DNA from: Macrolepiota albuminosa
Taxonomy: Eukaryota; Basidiomycota; Agaricomycetes; Agaricales; Agaricaceae
NCBI GenBank assembly: GCA_027475525.1
Contig: JAMWFC010000116.1
Coordinates: forward strand, 1,239,826 to 1,303,825
DNA length: 64,000 nt
Direction: 5' to 3'
How positions within the stretch are numbered: the first letter of the stretch is position 1; every line of letters begins with the position of its first letter. The position numbers were made by a program, and so were the translations under genes. The notes beneath the pieces are model-generated. The model saw only the letters and a list, made by a program, of their open reading frames with translations. It searched no databases and was not told where the DNA came from. Of the stretch, positions 22,003 through 33,700 are shown in pieces.

Positions 22003-23689
22003 ATGTTCCACGAAAACATCAGGGTCGCTCGCAATCACCGCGGTCTCGCCGCTCGTGCAGTTTTTGCTGCTGGGGACATACAACCTGTTGCCACTATTGT
22101 CGATGAAGATAACAATGGCAAAAAAGATGACCAAGACGGAAGGCCTGGTACGCTGTATCCTCTAGCTTGCCTTGAGTCCTATTGTGTTGACTCTTTCTTG
22201 ACTACAGGGGAACATGGTCCTGTTGATCGTACAACCACGACTTCCCCTGATCCAAAACCTACCCTTTCTAATAAACATGTGGTCCCGTCCGCACCCGACC
22301 CTGCTGTAGCCAGCTCCGTTATAACCCCCAGCACTACTGCCGCCGCTAGCCCTACCGTTAGCACCCCCGTCCGTCCAACTACCGTTAGCACTCCCGTCCG
22401 TCCAACTACCATTAGCACCCCCGTCCGTCCAACTTCTAGTTCCACTTCCGTCCTTCCCACCACCATCACATCATCTACCGCAACCCCGTTAACCTCGTCG
22501 TCCAAGGTATTTGACCCCGCGCATTACGATAATGGCACTAGCTTACATCTTTCAGTCTGTGTCCGTCAAACATCTCACAGTGATCACTGTCGAGAAGGCA
22601 AGCTCTACTGGTCATGCTGCAATAACTGCCAAAGCATCGCCTTCCGCTGAACCCGTAGCCTCAGGTGCTGTCAGTGGTGGTGCCGTCGCTGGGGGTGTAA
22701 TTGGTGGTCTGGCTGGTCTGGCGCTCCTTATTGCCTTGGTCTTTTTCGTTGTCGTAAGTCGCGTTCTACACTGTACAAAAGTATGTTTGATCATATCATA
22801 TATACAGAGGCATTATCGAAGGAAGTCGCTTGATGATTTGGTATTTAACGCGTCCAAGTTCCGCCGTTCTGCTCTTCTTCTTGAAGACCCACTTGAGAAG
22901 GAGAAGATGCAGGAAAAGCGTGGTCCTCGCCCTCCCAGCATGATTGCCCGTCACTTCAATGCACCCGCTGTTCCTCAGGCGTCCGCTGCAAGTCCTTATA
23001 GCGAGCACGCAGTCCAGAGTACTGATCCCTATGGACACTATGCTGCTGCTGCTGCGCAATACAATCTCGGGATGTATGGTGCCGACGGACAAGTCACGCA
23101 TGATCCCTACGCCGACATCTATAGTGGAAACCCCGCCTCTGGTCAACATGCTTCTCTCGGTCAACCCGCGTTCGGCGCCGCGCCCATGCAGTTCCAGTTC
23201 CCTCAGCGACCATATCATCAGCATCAAGAATATCAGAGTTCTTCCACTCCAGGCGCACAAGCTTCCACAGCTGCAGTCAACGCTCCCCTTGCCAATCCCT
23301 TCTCCAACGCTACTTCCGCCCTCGCAGCCGCCAGCACTGTAGCCCCAGCTCAAACTACATCTTCCGACAGCTCTCGCACGCAATCGCGTGATATCAGCTC
23401 AAAGCCCGAAGTTCTCCAGCGCCGTCCTTCGACGCAATCCTCTAGCTGCTCGCCTGCATATGCAGATGACCCGAAATACGCCAACATTCAACGCGACATC
23501 AAGGTTGCCCCTGGAACTTTAGCAGTTGTCAACAATGACAACAATGCGTCTTCTTCATCTGCATCTGCGGCCTCCCCGGCGAACACAAACACTACTAGTG
23601 CCTCTGCTCCACTTACGAGGGCCAACACGCAGCGCCCGATGTCGTCGTATACCATCTATAACCCAGAGGACGCCTATGGCGGCATGTAA
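22003..23689 (+). CDS. Single-pass membrane protein, DAYGG family paralogue 2
   Basis: Four exons: 22,003-22,147, 22,208-22,506, 22,556-22,753 and 22,808-23,689. Introns 1 and 3 (60 and 54 bp) are multiples of three without stops, so retention would keep the frame. The product is about 507 residues. A basic N-terminus leads into a Thr/Pro/Ser-rich ectodomain with a repeated STPVRPTT motif (three tandem copies, the third varied), then a Gly/Ala/Leu-rich helix (GGVIGGLAGLALLIALVFFV). The tail has FRRSALLLEDP and RPPSMIARH, long Ala/Ser/Gln-rich disordered stretches, and the C-terminus DAYGGM. The match to 4,205-6,314 in exon layout, tail motifs and C-terminus makes common descent clear. The function is not known. 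It is the first single-copy gene inside the inverted-repeat-bounded segment. Confidence 0.85.
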
Positions 23690-24543
23690 ATATCCCTGAT
23701 TTACAATACGTCAAGGCTGGCGTGTATGTGTTTTGGCGTTGAGATTTCATTCCTTCACTTATGGCCGACGGGCTGTGCTCGTTCCCTTCCCCCTCTCTGC
23801 TTAAGGATGTCGAGTTTTGGTGGCTCGATGTTCCGTGGTCAGGAGAAACTACACCAGTGCTTACACACCATACAGCATTCAAAATTCACCAGTATACTTC
23901 TTCTCTGCGACCCTTCTGGTGGGCAAACGATCCCCTGAATTCGTTGATACCCCCTTACCTTCTGCCTTCTCCTGTTCCACCAAGTATCGTTTCCCATCTA
24001 CCTCCCACATCGCCCTTATCGCCATCGTCACGTTCTTGTTCCCATCTTATTACGCGTCATTTCGTATCATTTTTATTTTTATTATTTTGACGAACCCTGA
24101 ACCGGTTGACCTCACTGGTCTACCGTGTTAGCTCATGATCCTCATTTGTGCTGTATACCAGAATGATATCGGGTCGTCCTCGGTCAATTTCATTTCTTCG
24201 TTAGCTGAAAAGCGGGCGTCTTTGTCCTTGCGAGAATATAGTCATTTTTTGGTGGCATTTCGACATCTTAATTGGATAAATAAGATTAGCACCGTGACGG
24301 TATGATATACAAATTACAACAATGTGGAAGATCTAGTGACATGCTGGGTTGACGCGGGTCTGTGTGCTAAAAAGGGCTACATAATGTAACGGACTTTGGG
24401 CAGTTTCATCATCCAATCTCTTGGTCCAGCTCACTCACTCCTACGAATAAAGTATAACGGAAGCTAAGGAGGACCCTTGAACTGAATGTCCAAATGTCAA
24501 GCCATGGCAAGAAATTACAAATTTGCCCACTCACCATGATGCT
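23690..24543. other. Convergent intergenic region
   Basis: Holds the 3' end regions of two genes facing each other. Overlapping open frames on the plus strand at 23,726-24,131 read in several frames without a domain. Nothing else seen. Confidence 0.5.
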
Positions 24544-25425
24544 TCACTCGTCGTTAGATTCACCACAAATACTTGGTCGCACATTGTGATATCCGCCAGT
24601 AAGATACGACCTGTGCAGAAACCACCAAATCATTGGCATAAAATAATCCTTGAAAGGCGCTTCCGAGTCAAATAAGGGTCGTATGGTTATCAAGGTATAT
24701 GAAATATGCCCTGCAAGCAAAAGAACAGGGACAAACGCAGAGACATCAATTTCAACTAGGAGATTCACGAGACCAGCCAGGAACAAAGATATCGAAAGCT
24801 GTAAGCAGGCGCTTGGGATGAGCCTGAAGTTTACGGCCAATAGTACGTCTCTGTTTTCGTCACGAAGTGATGACCCCTCTTGTCTAATGCGCTGAGAAAG
24901 CCTTCTCAACCATTCCTGCATGGACAAGATATAAAGTGCATTGAATATGCAGCATATGAAGCTGGACATGTACAGGAGGCTGGAATAACTCAATTCCTCT
25001 GTCGTGGAAAGATTGAGTCCGGATAGAGGAAGACTGATGGATTCCGGCAGAGAGCAGAGGGAAGATGGATCCGCACATGCGATTCTAAGTTTCTGGGTAC
25101 GAGTGACGATAGTCTGGACTAACAAGGCATTCATGGTGTTTATACGAGCTTGTCTCACAGAATTGATACCCTGTATAACCAATGGCGCAAGTATAAGAGC
25201 CCAGATGCCATTCTAGATGGAACACGGTCAAGTTAAAGTGAGCACTAGCTAGAAAAAACCTACAGTGATGAGGGATTTACACAAATCACTTCTGAAAGTC
25301 TCGAACAAACGAACATCATCGAGGACTGCTTCCGGCAAGATGAAAGACATAAAGCGGTCAGCTTCTCGTCGTTTGTCCCTCCCATATGAAAACACGAGAG
25401 AGGTAACTCCCAGACTTTTTTCCAT
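24544..25425 (-). CDS. Multi-pass membrane protein, possibly DUF6535-like
   Basis: Two exons: 25,425-25,264 and 25,212-24,544, with a GT-AG intron of 51 bp, giving about 276 residues. The start at 25,425 is the first ATG in the open frame; a further 5' exon is possible. Helices are visible in the N-terminal third (SLLYMSSFICCIFNALYIL) and in the second half (ACLQLSISLFLAGLVNLLVE and AFVPVLLLAGHISYTLITI). The pairing of a helix with a following QEWLRRL and a later SLFLAGLVNLL helix resembles the basidiomycete DUF6535 family, but the Trp-rich start of that family is missing, so the assignment is tentative and the protein may be truncated. Confidence 0.5.
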
Positions 25426-27666
25426 CAGGAAATCGGTTGTTGGTAGACTGGACAAGTTCGAGACATCTGCATTAAAACGTCATCGACGGAGAAGACCTCA
25501 CGTGATTCGTGTAACCTTCGAATGTGGCGTCAATGTGCATCTTAGATGCATAGAATGGTCAATGGATCAAATATCCATCATCAAGTCTTTGGATACTTAA
25601 TTTTCCAATCATAACATTTGCAGAGGCTACCAACAGGGAGAAAAAGAACTAACTGATCAATCATCGTCTTCAACTTATGACCACTTATACGAGCGGGAGT
25701 CCAAGCTCGAAATCAGGCGAATGACCAAAACGCCGTAGAAAAAGTTGAAACTATATTTACGCCGTCTTAAGACCTCTAACTCATTCACGTATACCTCATA
25801 CAGCATGTATTTTTAATGTGTTGATACTTTGATGTTGGAAACGAAATTTTCGTCGGTTTCCAAGAGCAGGAAGCCGCAATTCTACAACGCCTAACCGAGA
25901 ATTTCAAAGTATGATGTCTCTGAGACACTGCGCATCAGTCCAATATTATTGCTAATCTTCCAGATATTCACATCAATCTCTAGATGTAATGCCACTGCGG
26001 GTGAAAAATCCAAAGGCATCTCTTGTCACCAAGACGTGCAAGTAGAACTGCTCCAGTAGACCGCTTTGATTCGTATATGATGTACTGCGCGGATCCCGGC
26101 TGCTAAGAGTAGCACAATACGTGGATAGATCCGCTCGGCACAAGTTAAAATTAACGTATGCAGAAGCAGTGTGAGGTGTGAAATCCGTGAGAAAATAGCT
26201 ACATAACCTGCCTCAGAAATCTCAACGTATAAGCATGGGAGTGTGGATGTCATTTTTGCAATCAGGTGTGGTATCGTCAACTTTATCAACCTCCAATCAC
26301 ACATCACAAGGCTCAAAGCGTTCAGGTTTTGGTTCCTGGATGAGTTTCCCATGACATGCGACCATATTCCGGATCGAGTTCCTCGAAAGCATGGCAAATT
26401 GAGCATCAGGTGTGTTGTCAGACATCTGTAGCGGTGTTACACCTTAGGCCGTGGTGTTGTACTTATGAGCCAGTTGTCTAGAAGTGAGTACGTTTGTTTG
26501 GACACTCAAGTACTGACGGCGCCCGTACCAGGTTGCAACATTGTAGAGTTGTCGAACCTGTTTGCGTACAGAGACACGGAAACTTAGCGTTTGTCGTGGA
26601 GTGGTTGAGGTGTGTTCTCTGTAATTGATAGTAGATAAGATAGGGTCGTCGCACACTGATCCGATTCATCGATCTGGCACCGAGTAGTTTATGAAACTCT
26701 ATGTGTAGAAGCTTCTGTGCGATTCTTGGATGACTCGAGGTTGAACGTTGAACATTGATCGTCAGTTCACATCGAAAGCCATCGTTGGATCAGTAGGCTG
26801 ATTATTCAAAACTCGTAACAATTATACTACAGTGAGAAGATTCTAGATTAATCGCGCACGCATTGTAAAGGAACTTCACCGACACTCAGTCACTCACGTC
26901 ATACATTTTCTCCATCCAGAGCAACTAAGATTGAAAGTAAACGAGATCGTACATGCAACAAGACATATTATAAAGAGTACAGCCAAGAAAAATGGCGCAG
27001 GTAACGAGATAAGAGGGGGTAAATGAATGATACGTAAATAAACTAGTAAGGAGATAGATGGCACGTAGAGAAAAACACTATGGGAGGAGGGAAATAACGT
27101 TACGCTAGGGAATACGCACAGAGAAGATAGCTAGGGAAAACAAGTTGGTTGACATATATGTGCAACGGAGGGTCATACGCAGGCGGACGAGGAGTAAGCG
27201 CAAGACGCGAAAGAGAGAGAGGAGGGACAGGGAAAAGCAAGAGAAAAGACCAAAGGGGATGGACAACAGCGATGATCTAAGAGAGAAATCAACAAAAGAG
27301 AAAAAGAAAACCAAGTGGGCAAGGGCAACCCGTTCCTGTTCCTGTTTCCATCCAGCAACCATCCGCATGACAAGGTTTTTTTAAAGGGAGAGAGGGGGGG
27401 TCGCAAGGGGATAGAACTCGTCACCAGAGACATGCGGCGATGAAAAATCGTGGTGCATCCAGTTCGTGAAGGTACCTCGAAAGAAGAACCAGTAGACCAT
27501 TCCATACATCGGAGTGTTCTTCCCACCTTTTCTACTTCTTCTCTCACACCATGACCGCGACCTTCTTCCATCACAACTATCGGGCATCCGTGGGTTCCAA
27601 CCAGGCAATGCCTTTCGACACACCGATCAACCTTGACCCCACCTCATCTCCATCACCACCACGAAG
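25426..27666. other. Long region without a confident gene
   Basis: A minus-strand frame at 26,026-26,406 (126 codons) contains Leu-rich helix-like stretches but no recognised domain, and no credible exon joins it to others. 27,000-27,380 is rich in A and G and is probably the 3' untranslated region of the next minus-strand gene. Nothing else seen. Confidence 0.45.
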
Positions 27667-30523
27667 TCACTTCAACTCCAACCCCGTCATCGCATCATCG
27701 GGATTAAACCACTGTCCAAAATCCCTCTCAAAATTTATATCCCCAGTCGGCTCCAAAAACCTTGGATCAAAAACGTCCAATCCCGCAACAGTCTGAATAA
27801 ATTCCGATGAAAATAGATCTCCGTCCCCAAGTCCACCCATCGGCCCGCCTCCTCCTGGATCGCCGAGGCTCCCAGTCACTGACGAAGGCGGAGGCGGGGG
27901 AGGTCCACCCATAGATCCAGGTACCGGCGTCGAGGTGGGATTGATGTTCGCTACGTTGCCAGGCACAGGCGTCGACGGGCCCGGAACAATGCCATTCACA
28001 CCCATATTCGGTGTATGCGCTGCACTACCCGGTTGACCTGACGCACCAGGCGGTGGTGGGTTCCTCGGCGAGTTATGGTTCGCGGGCATGTTCTGCATTG
28101 GATTCTTTGTGTTCCCTGGTCCTGGTGGGCCACCTGACATCAAAGGAGGTTTCTGATCCTTTGGAGGACCATTAAGCGCTGGGGAAGGTGGTGGTCCCAT
28201 TGATTTTCCCATTCTACTCTGATTAAATCCTGGAGGGCCCGGTCCTGGGCCCATCTGAGGCCCAGCACTAAGATTGAACTGTGATGGATCGGTCGAGGGT
28301 GGAGATCCTACGTTCATGTTTCCTAGACCGCCTGGTTGTGGCCCTTTTGGCATCATACTCGGATGACGTATGGTCGCTTCACGCGCTTGCATCTGCTGGC
28401 TCTGCAGATAAACGAATGAATATTCCACTAAATAGACACGCAATAAACTTGCCTGCATATGTGGTGTAAGCGCACCAGTTGGGCCCATATGCGGCGGCAT
28501 ACCTCCCGCACCACCCATATGTTGCATACTCTGCATCATCGGGGGCTGCGGTCCCGGCCCCGGCCCCGGTCCAGGGCCTGGTCCCATGCCCATTCCACCA
28601 AGGCTGATCGGGCCACCACCCATCTGCGGTGGGCCAGGGTGAGGTGGTGCTGGGCCACCGCCATTCACATTCATACCCATAGGCCCGGCACCCGGTGCAC
28701 GCATGGGCATCATTCCTTGACCTTGCGGCCCACCTGGAGGATTCATCATCATCATCTGCCCAGGCTGCTGAGGGTGGTTTTGTGGTTGAGTATTGTAGCC
28801 CATTCCAGGAGGCACAGCGGGCGGTTCCAGTGGTGAACGCCGTATACGTTTGTTGGCGGGTGGTGAAGAGTTGTTGTGTGGGAGAATTTCGTGCTGGAAC
28901 ACATGGAACGTCAGTCTTTGTTCCATTAGAGGATATTGACATTTATCGACTGCACCTCTTCTCCCGGTGATGTACTATTCCGTTTTCCTCGCTGTAACGG
29001 CTGTTGTGGGTTCCGTTGTTGAGGATTAATATTACGTTGAACCTGAGTTTGCATCATCATCGGATTAGAAGGCCCAGCCGCAGCATTATCAGGTGGTCCA
29101 CCGCCAGGGTGACCCGGCTGCGGCTGCATAGACTTGCTCCGACAGTAATCTAATATTCTCGACTTGACACGTATGAGGCACAGGACACTAGAAGCAAAAC
29201 AAGATTCACACACTTTGTCCTGCATGGAAAGACTCGCAATATCCCTCAACTCAATCCCAAGCAGTCTACATACTTGACCCACGGTACCCTGTGACAACAA
29301 CATGAACTGGGTATTCGTGGACTCAACAGAAGTGGACATGCCACCCGGAGGCTGACGGTTCGCCATCGACGGGCTTGGATGCATCATACCACCCTGCCCC
29401 TGACCCGGGGTCGCGGCGCGGCTAAGTGGTCGGCCCATCTGCGGATACTGCATCGGTGGCGCTGCGCCAGCACCCACCGGTGGGCCTTGCGAGTTCATTG
29501 GATTCATGCCTTGGTTCTGGGGGAGCATAACACCGCGGTTCGAATTCGGGGGATGAGGCGAAGGACCTAGCTGACCCATCAATGGCTGAGTATGTTGAGG
29601 ATGCTGCGGCGGTCCAGCAGGGTTTTGCGGGGAAGCCATGTTGGGAGATTGAAAGGGCGCGTTAGAGCTGGGTCCACGTTGCTGTTGCGGGGGTTGTTGG
29701 GGTGGCGGCTGCTGGTTTGGCATCCCGCTTAATGAGCGGGGACCACCAGCCATTTGTTGGAAGCTCTGTCCCTGACCAGCAGATATTCCTTGAGGCAATG
29801 GAGGTCCAGGTTGTGGAATTCCGTTAGGCTGGGACATATATCCAGTGGGACCCTGCATAGGACCTGGTGGGGGAACGACACCGTTCGGCATGCTGGAGGA
29901 AAACGCCATCATGCTTGGTCTACTGGGGACTCCGTTAGGGCCTCGGTTGATCGGCTGGGGATGCTGATGCGGGATGCTGGGCTGTGGTGGTTGGCTGCCT
30001 GGCGGGGCTTGGCCAGGCTGCATATTGCGCTGGCTCGCCTGACGCTGGGCGAGTTGGTTTGCTTGGTGCTATACGTGGGTGGATTTGGACAAAATCGTGC
30101 GGCGACGCTGTGGGGCGACGCACCTGAGTGTAGAGCATAGCCTCTTCTGGCCCATGTCCATTGGCTTTTGTAGTAAAAAGAACCCAAAAGACACTCCACC
30201 ACCTAGATAAAGGTGAGCACGAGCGAAAGGACTCACACAAGAGAAGCGTACTCGAAGAGCAGACCCTGCCTTGCATTGATCGGTGGACTGGGCTCCGGGG
30301 AAATCTCAGCCTCGAGCATGAGTTCGTGTGCGGTCTTGTGGAAGCCGCGCTTGAAGCAGTAGTCATAAATATAGATGTTAAACCTGGATAAAAGATCAGG
30401 TGGAAGTATGAGGAGACAGGGCGCGACAGACATCTTTTCGCCCTCCCAGGAGAGGGCCTGTGGGGAAGCGTCGAGCTGGGGCGGAGTGGGCTGGGGGGGC
30501 ACTGGTGGCGGGACAGTGGCCAT
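27667..30523 (-). CDS. LisH-domain transcriptional regulator, Flo8/Som1 type
   Basis: Exon chain on the minus strand: 30,523-30,252, 30,202-30,124, 30,068 to about 29,212, then about 29,160-28,953, 28,893-28,455 and 28,403-27,667, giving about 860 residues. The LisH region reads LLSRFNIYIYDYCFKRGFHK and is followed by PPINARQGLLFEWWSVFWVL across the first splice. That combination is typical of Flo8, Som1, LEUNIG and SSDP proteins, where it mediates dimerisation and partner binding. The rest is low-complexity Pro/Gln/Gly/Met-rich sequence with NKRIRRSP and an acidic, aromatic C-terminus (GQWFNPDDAMTGLELK). Flo8 proteins act downstream of cAMP/PKA in filamentous growth. ATG 30,523 is preferred over one at 30,706 because the sequence before it looks like Pro-rich UTR. 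One intron (about 28,454-28,404) appears to start with GC. Confidence 0.8.
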
Positions 30524-30732
30524 GAGAGGCGGGGGCGGGGGGCAGTGTTGGGCAGAACGAGTGTTGTGGGTGTGGGGAACGGGGGAGACAGCGAGGGCGG
30601 GGCAGGGCTGGACGTCGGGGAGAGCCAAGCAAGACAGCGCCAATACTGCATCATGTCCGTTTACATTCCATCGCCGACCAAATCTTCGCATTTTGCCGGC
30701 CATCATTCATATCATTATCTCCGAGGCAACTC

Positions 30733-33700
30733 TCAATGCCGTCGTACTATAGCTACCTGCAGATCCCATCCTCCAACCACATACTTCATCTCCATCACCC
30801 GTCGCATTTCCCGCCATCCCCTCATCCCCTCCAGCTCCCCCGAGTCCGTCACAAAGTAAATAAAGTCTGCCGGTGTCACCAGCGACCGAAGCAGCGACCC
30901 AATTAAGAACGCAATTAAAGCAACCACGAGGACAGTCGACAGCGGAAATTGTCTTCCACGTGCATCAGCTGTGACTGCGGCTCCCTCCATATCTCCCAGC
31001 CCACCAGGCAACTTCGGGCTCCCCGTCCCCTCCTTTACATCTCCTCCAGAAGTATTACCTCTTGTTGTATTATCATTATTATTACCAGTATTCGGGTCCG
31101 TCGTATTGCTTGTCCCGCCCAGCGAGGAGGAAAATCTTGCAAGTGGATTGTTGTACGTGTTCAGAAAACCGAGTAATCCTCCTCCCGAAACAGCACCCAC
31201 GTGCGGCACGCGCGGTGTTAATGTCGCTGCCAGAGACGCCACCTCCTGGTCATCTGCCTAGTCTCAAAGTCTCAGCAACAAGTTAGTTCCACGTTCCAAA
31301 GCGGAAATTTACATTGCTGCTGGGCGTCTCCTCCCTGCTTTCGGAAACAGTTTTGACTTCTTCTGTCGGCCGTGTTCCGTCACCTGAGCTGGAGCTTGTG
31401 CTTGAAGGCTCTAGCAGCTCGTCCGCAATCCCCACAGGGACCTTGAGTTCCTCTGGTAATGGCTCCGACTCGCTCGGTATCCTGTTTACCACAAAGAGAC
31501 CATCAACAAACAAACCCACGCATGTCATGAGACGCTGACATGATAACGATAAGAAAAAACCAAGACAGAAACATGATAGAAAGGCGTGATAAGGTGTCCC
31601 GTGAAGAGTGAAACGTAACAACAGATTTGAGAAAGAGGGAAATAATGCCCAAGAGGAAAGACAAGATAAAGAAACGCCCAAGACATACCTTGAAAGCACC
31701 GCCATCTTTGAAACTCTATCATCCAATAATTCATCCCTTCCAAGGTAAGTCAATGACTCCTTCTCCCCAATTACAGCCACGTCCTTCCCATCAACTCTCA
31801 CCACCGCCCCCTTCTCCTTTCCCTTACCCCTCACACTCCCAGTCCCCACCCCAACACCCACACTGACCTCCCCCATGGGCCTCACCTCAACCTCCACAAT
31901 TGCTCCGCATCTCCTCATATCAACCAACCATGGTGGACGCGGCGATGCGCCCCTCATCTCCCCCGTCAACGGATCCTGCACTGCCGACACCTGATATTGC
32001 GCCGTCGGCAGTGTCAGCCTAATCAGATGCCTCGTCGGACTCTCGCCCTCGTTCAGCCCGGACGAATGTAGCGGCGAAGAAGGCATCGTATGAATTGTAT
32101 ACGCCAGCGGGAGCACACTCTCCCTGTCTTCCAAAGTCAACGAACCACCTGCTTCCGAGCTCGAACTCAAGGAAGAGACCCCACCTCCCAACGGGACATA
32201 CACACCGCTTCTCATCCGGCTCCTCGAAACCACTTCATACCCATCCGGATACAACCTTGAATCAACTACCACCTCGCCCACCACCAGATCCACTGGCGTG
32301 CGCACTTCGCCCTTATTCGTGAATGCCGACGAGGTCGTCCGCCCACGGACATACGATGATAACGAACTGGGAATCGTCGGGCTCGACGACGGGTGCGGAG
32401 GTGGGCGGTCTAAGGAGCCGGGCGGCGACAAAGACAGGGAGCGAGTATGGCCTGGGGCCCGCGACCTCACTGGCGTATCAGCACTCGATCCAGGGCTTGC
32501 GCTAGGGAAGTCAGGTATGAGCAGTACGTCAGAATTCGAATTAGCGTTCGGTTCCATGCTAGTTCCCATCTGCATTCTACTCGGCCGCAGCGTTTGCCGC
32601 TCCACAGCACTCAAATTCGCAGAAGTGGATGCGGACGCATTCTCTGCAATATTATCACCCGGAGGATTTGGGTTTGGTGAAGACGATGATGCGCGGGGAG
32701 GAAGGAGGATTGTCGCAATATAAACCCTGTCCTCCTCCCTATACCTCGTCCCAACCAACACCCTCTCCTCGTCCCGCTTCCTCAGCTTCCACGCCGTACT
32801 CGCTAGATGCCCTTCACTCTTCTTATCCGTGATAACCAGCCCCGGAGCCGGCAAACGTGTGACAGGATGTGGCGTAAGCCCCTTAATATAGGCTTCCAAA
32901 GCTAAAATAGACCTTGGGAGCGCAGCATTGATAATGTTATTCACGGCCGCAGGTATTGATCCGGCGTAGTCGACTGCGACGAGGCGTGTGCATCGTGTCG
33001 AGGGGATTGCGTAGTTCTCTTTTGTGTAAGGGTCTAAAGTCTCGAGAATCCATGCATCAATATATACGCGCCCAATTGGTAGTGAGTAAGAGTTGTACTT
33101 TGCGGAAGAGAATTTCGAGACAGAGTCTGGGCTGAAAGAGGCAGAGACGCAGAACACCGCGTTTCGAACACCGTTCGACTGTTCCGCCACCTCGCCTTGA
33201 GACGTATTTCTCCGGGACACCGAAGTTGTTGAGGCAGCTCGCGCCATCACCGACGCAATGTAAAACCCACGATCTCGCCAAGGGAACCCGGCTTTTGACA
33301 CGACGAATGATGTCCGCGATTTGCCCCCGAACGACTCGAACACAAAGCTTGTATCATATCTGTCGTCCCACTTCCTCTGGCAATCCGGCTCAGTAATGAT
33401 AGCAGCCAACTCTTCTGCCGACACGCCTTCGATGACCTTGAAACCCTTATGCACAGGTATAACGGAACAAATTTCAGGTGCAAGCTTCTTGTGAATGGGT
33501 AAACCCTTCTCGCTGACGAGCTGCCACCCCGTCCCCGGAAAGTTCGCATGTGTCTCCTGTGTCCATGCAAGAGCATCCAACGGATACTGCATCGACGCCT
33601 TGGAAGGTGATTGTACTGCTGCATTCCCCGTCGCCACGGCAGGCGAAATAGCTGCCATCGCCTGCTGTGTCGTTGTCGTCGCCTGATCGACAGCATAGGT

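Noticed and set aside
26026..26406. A 126-codon Leu-rich minus-strand frame
   Set aside because: Looks weakly protein-like, but no family, no clear start context and no joining exon could be shown.
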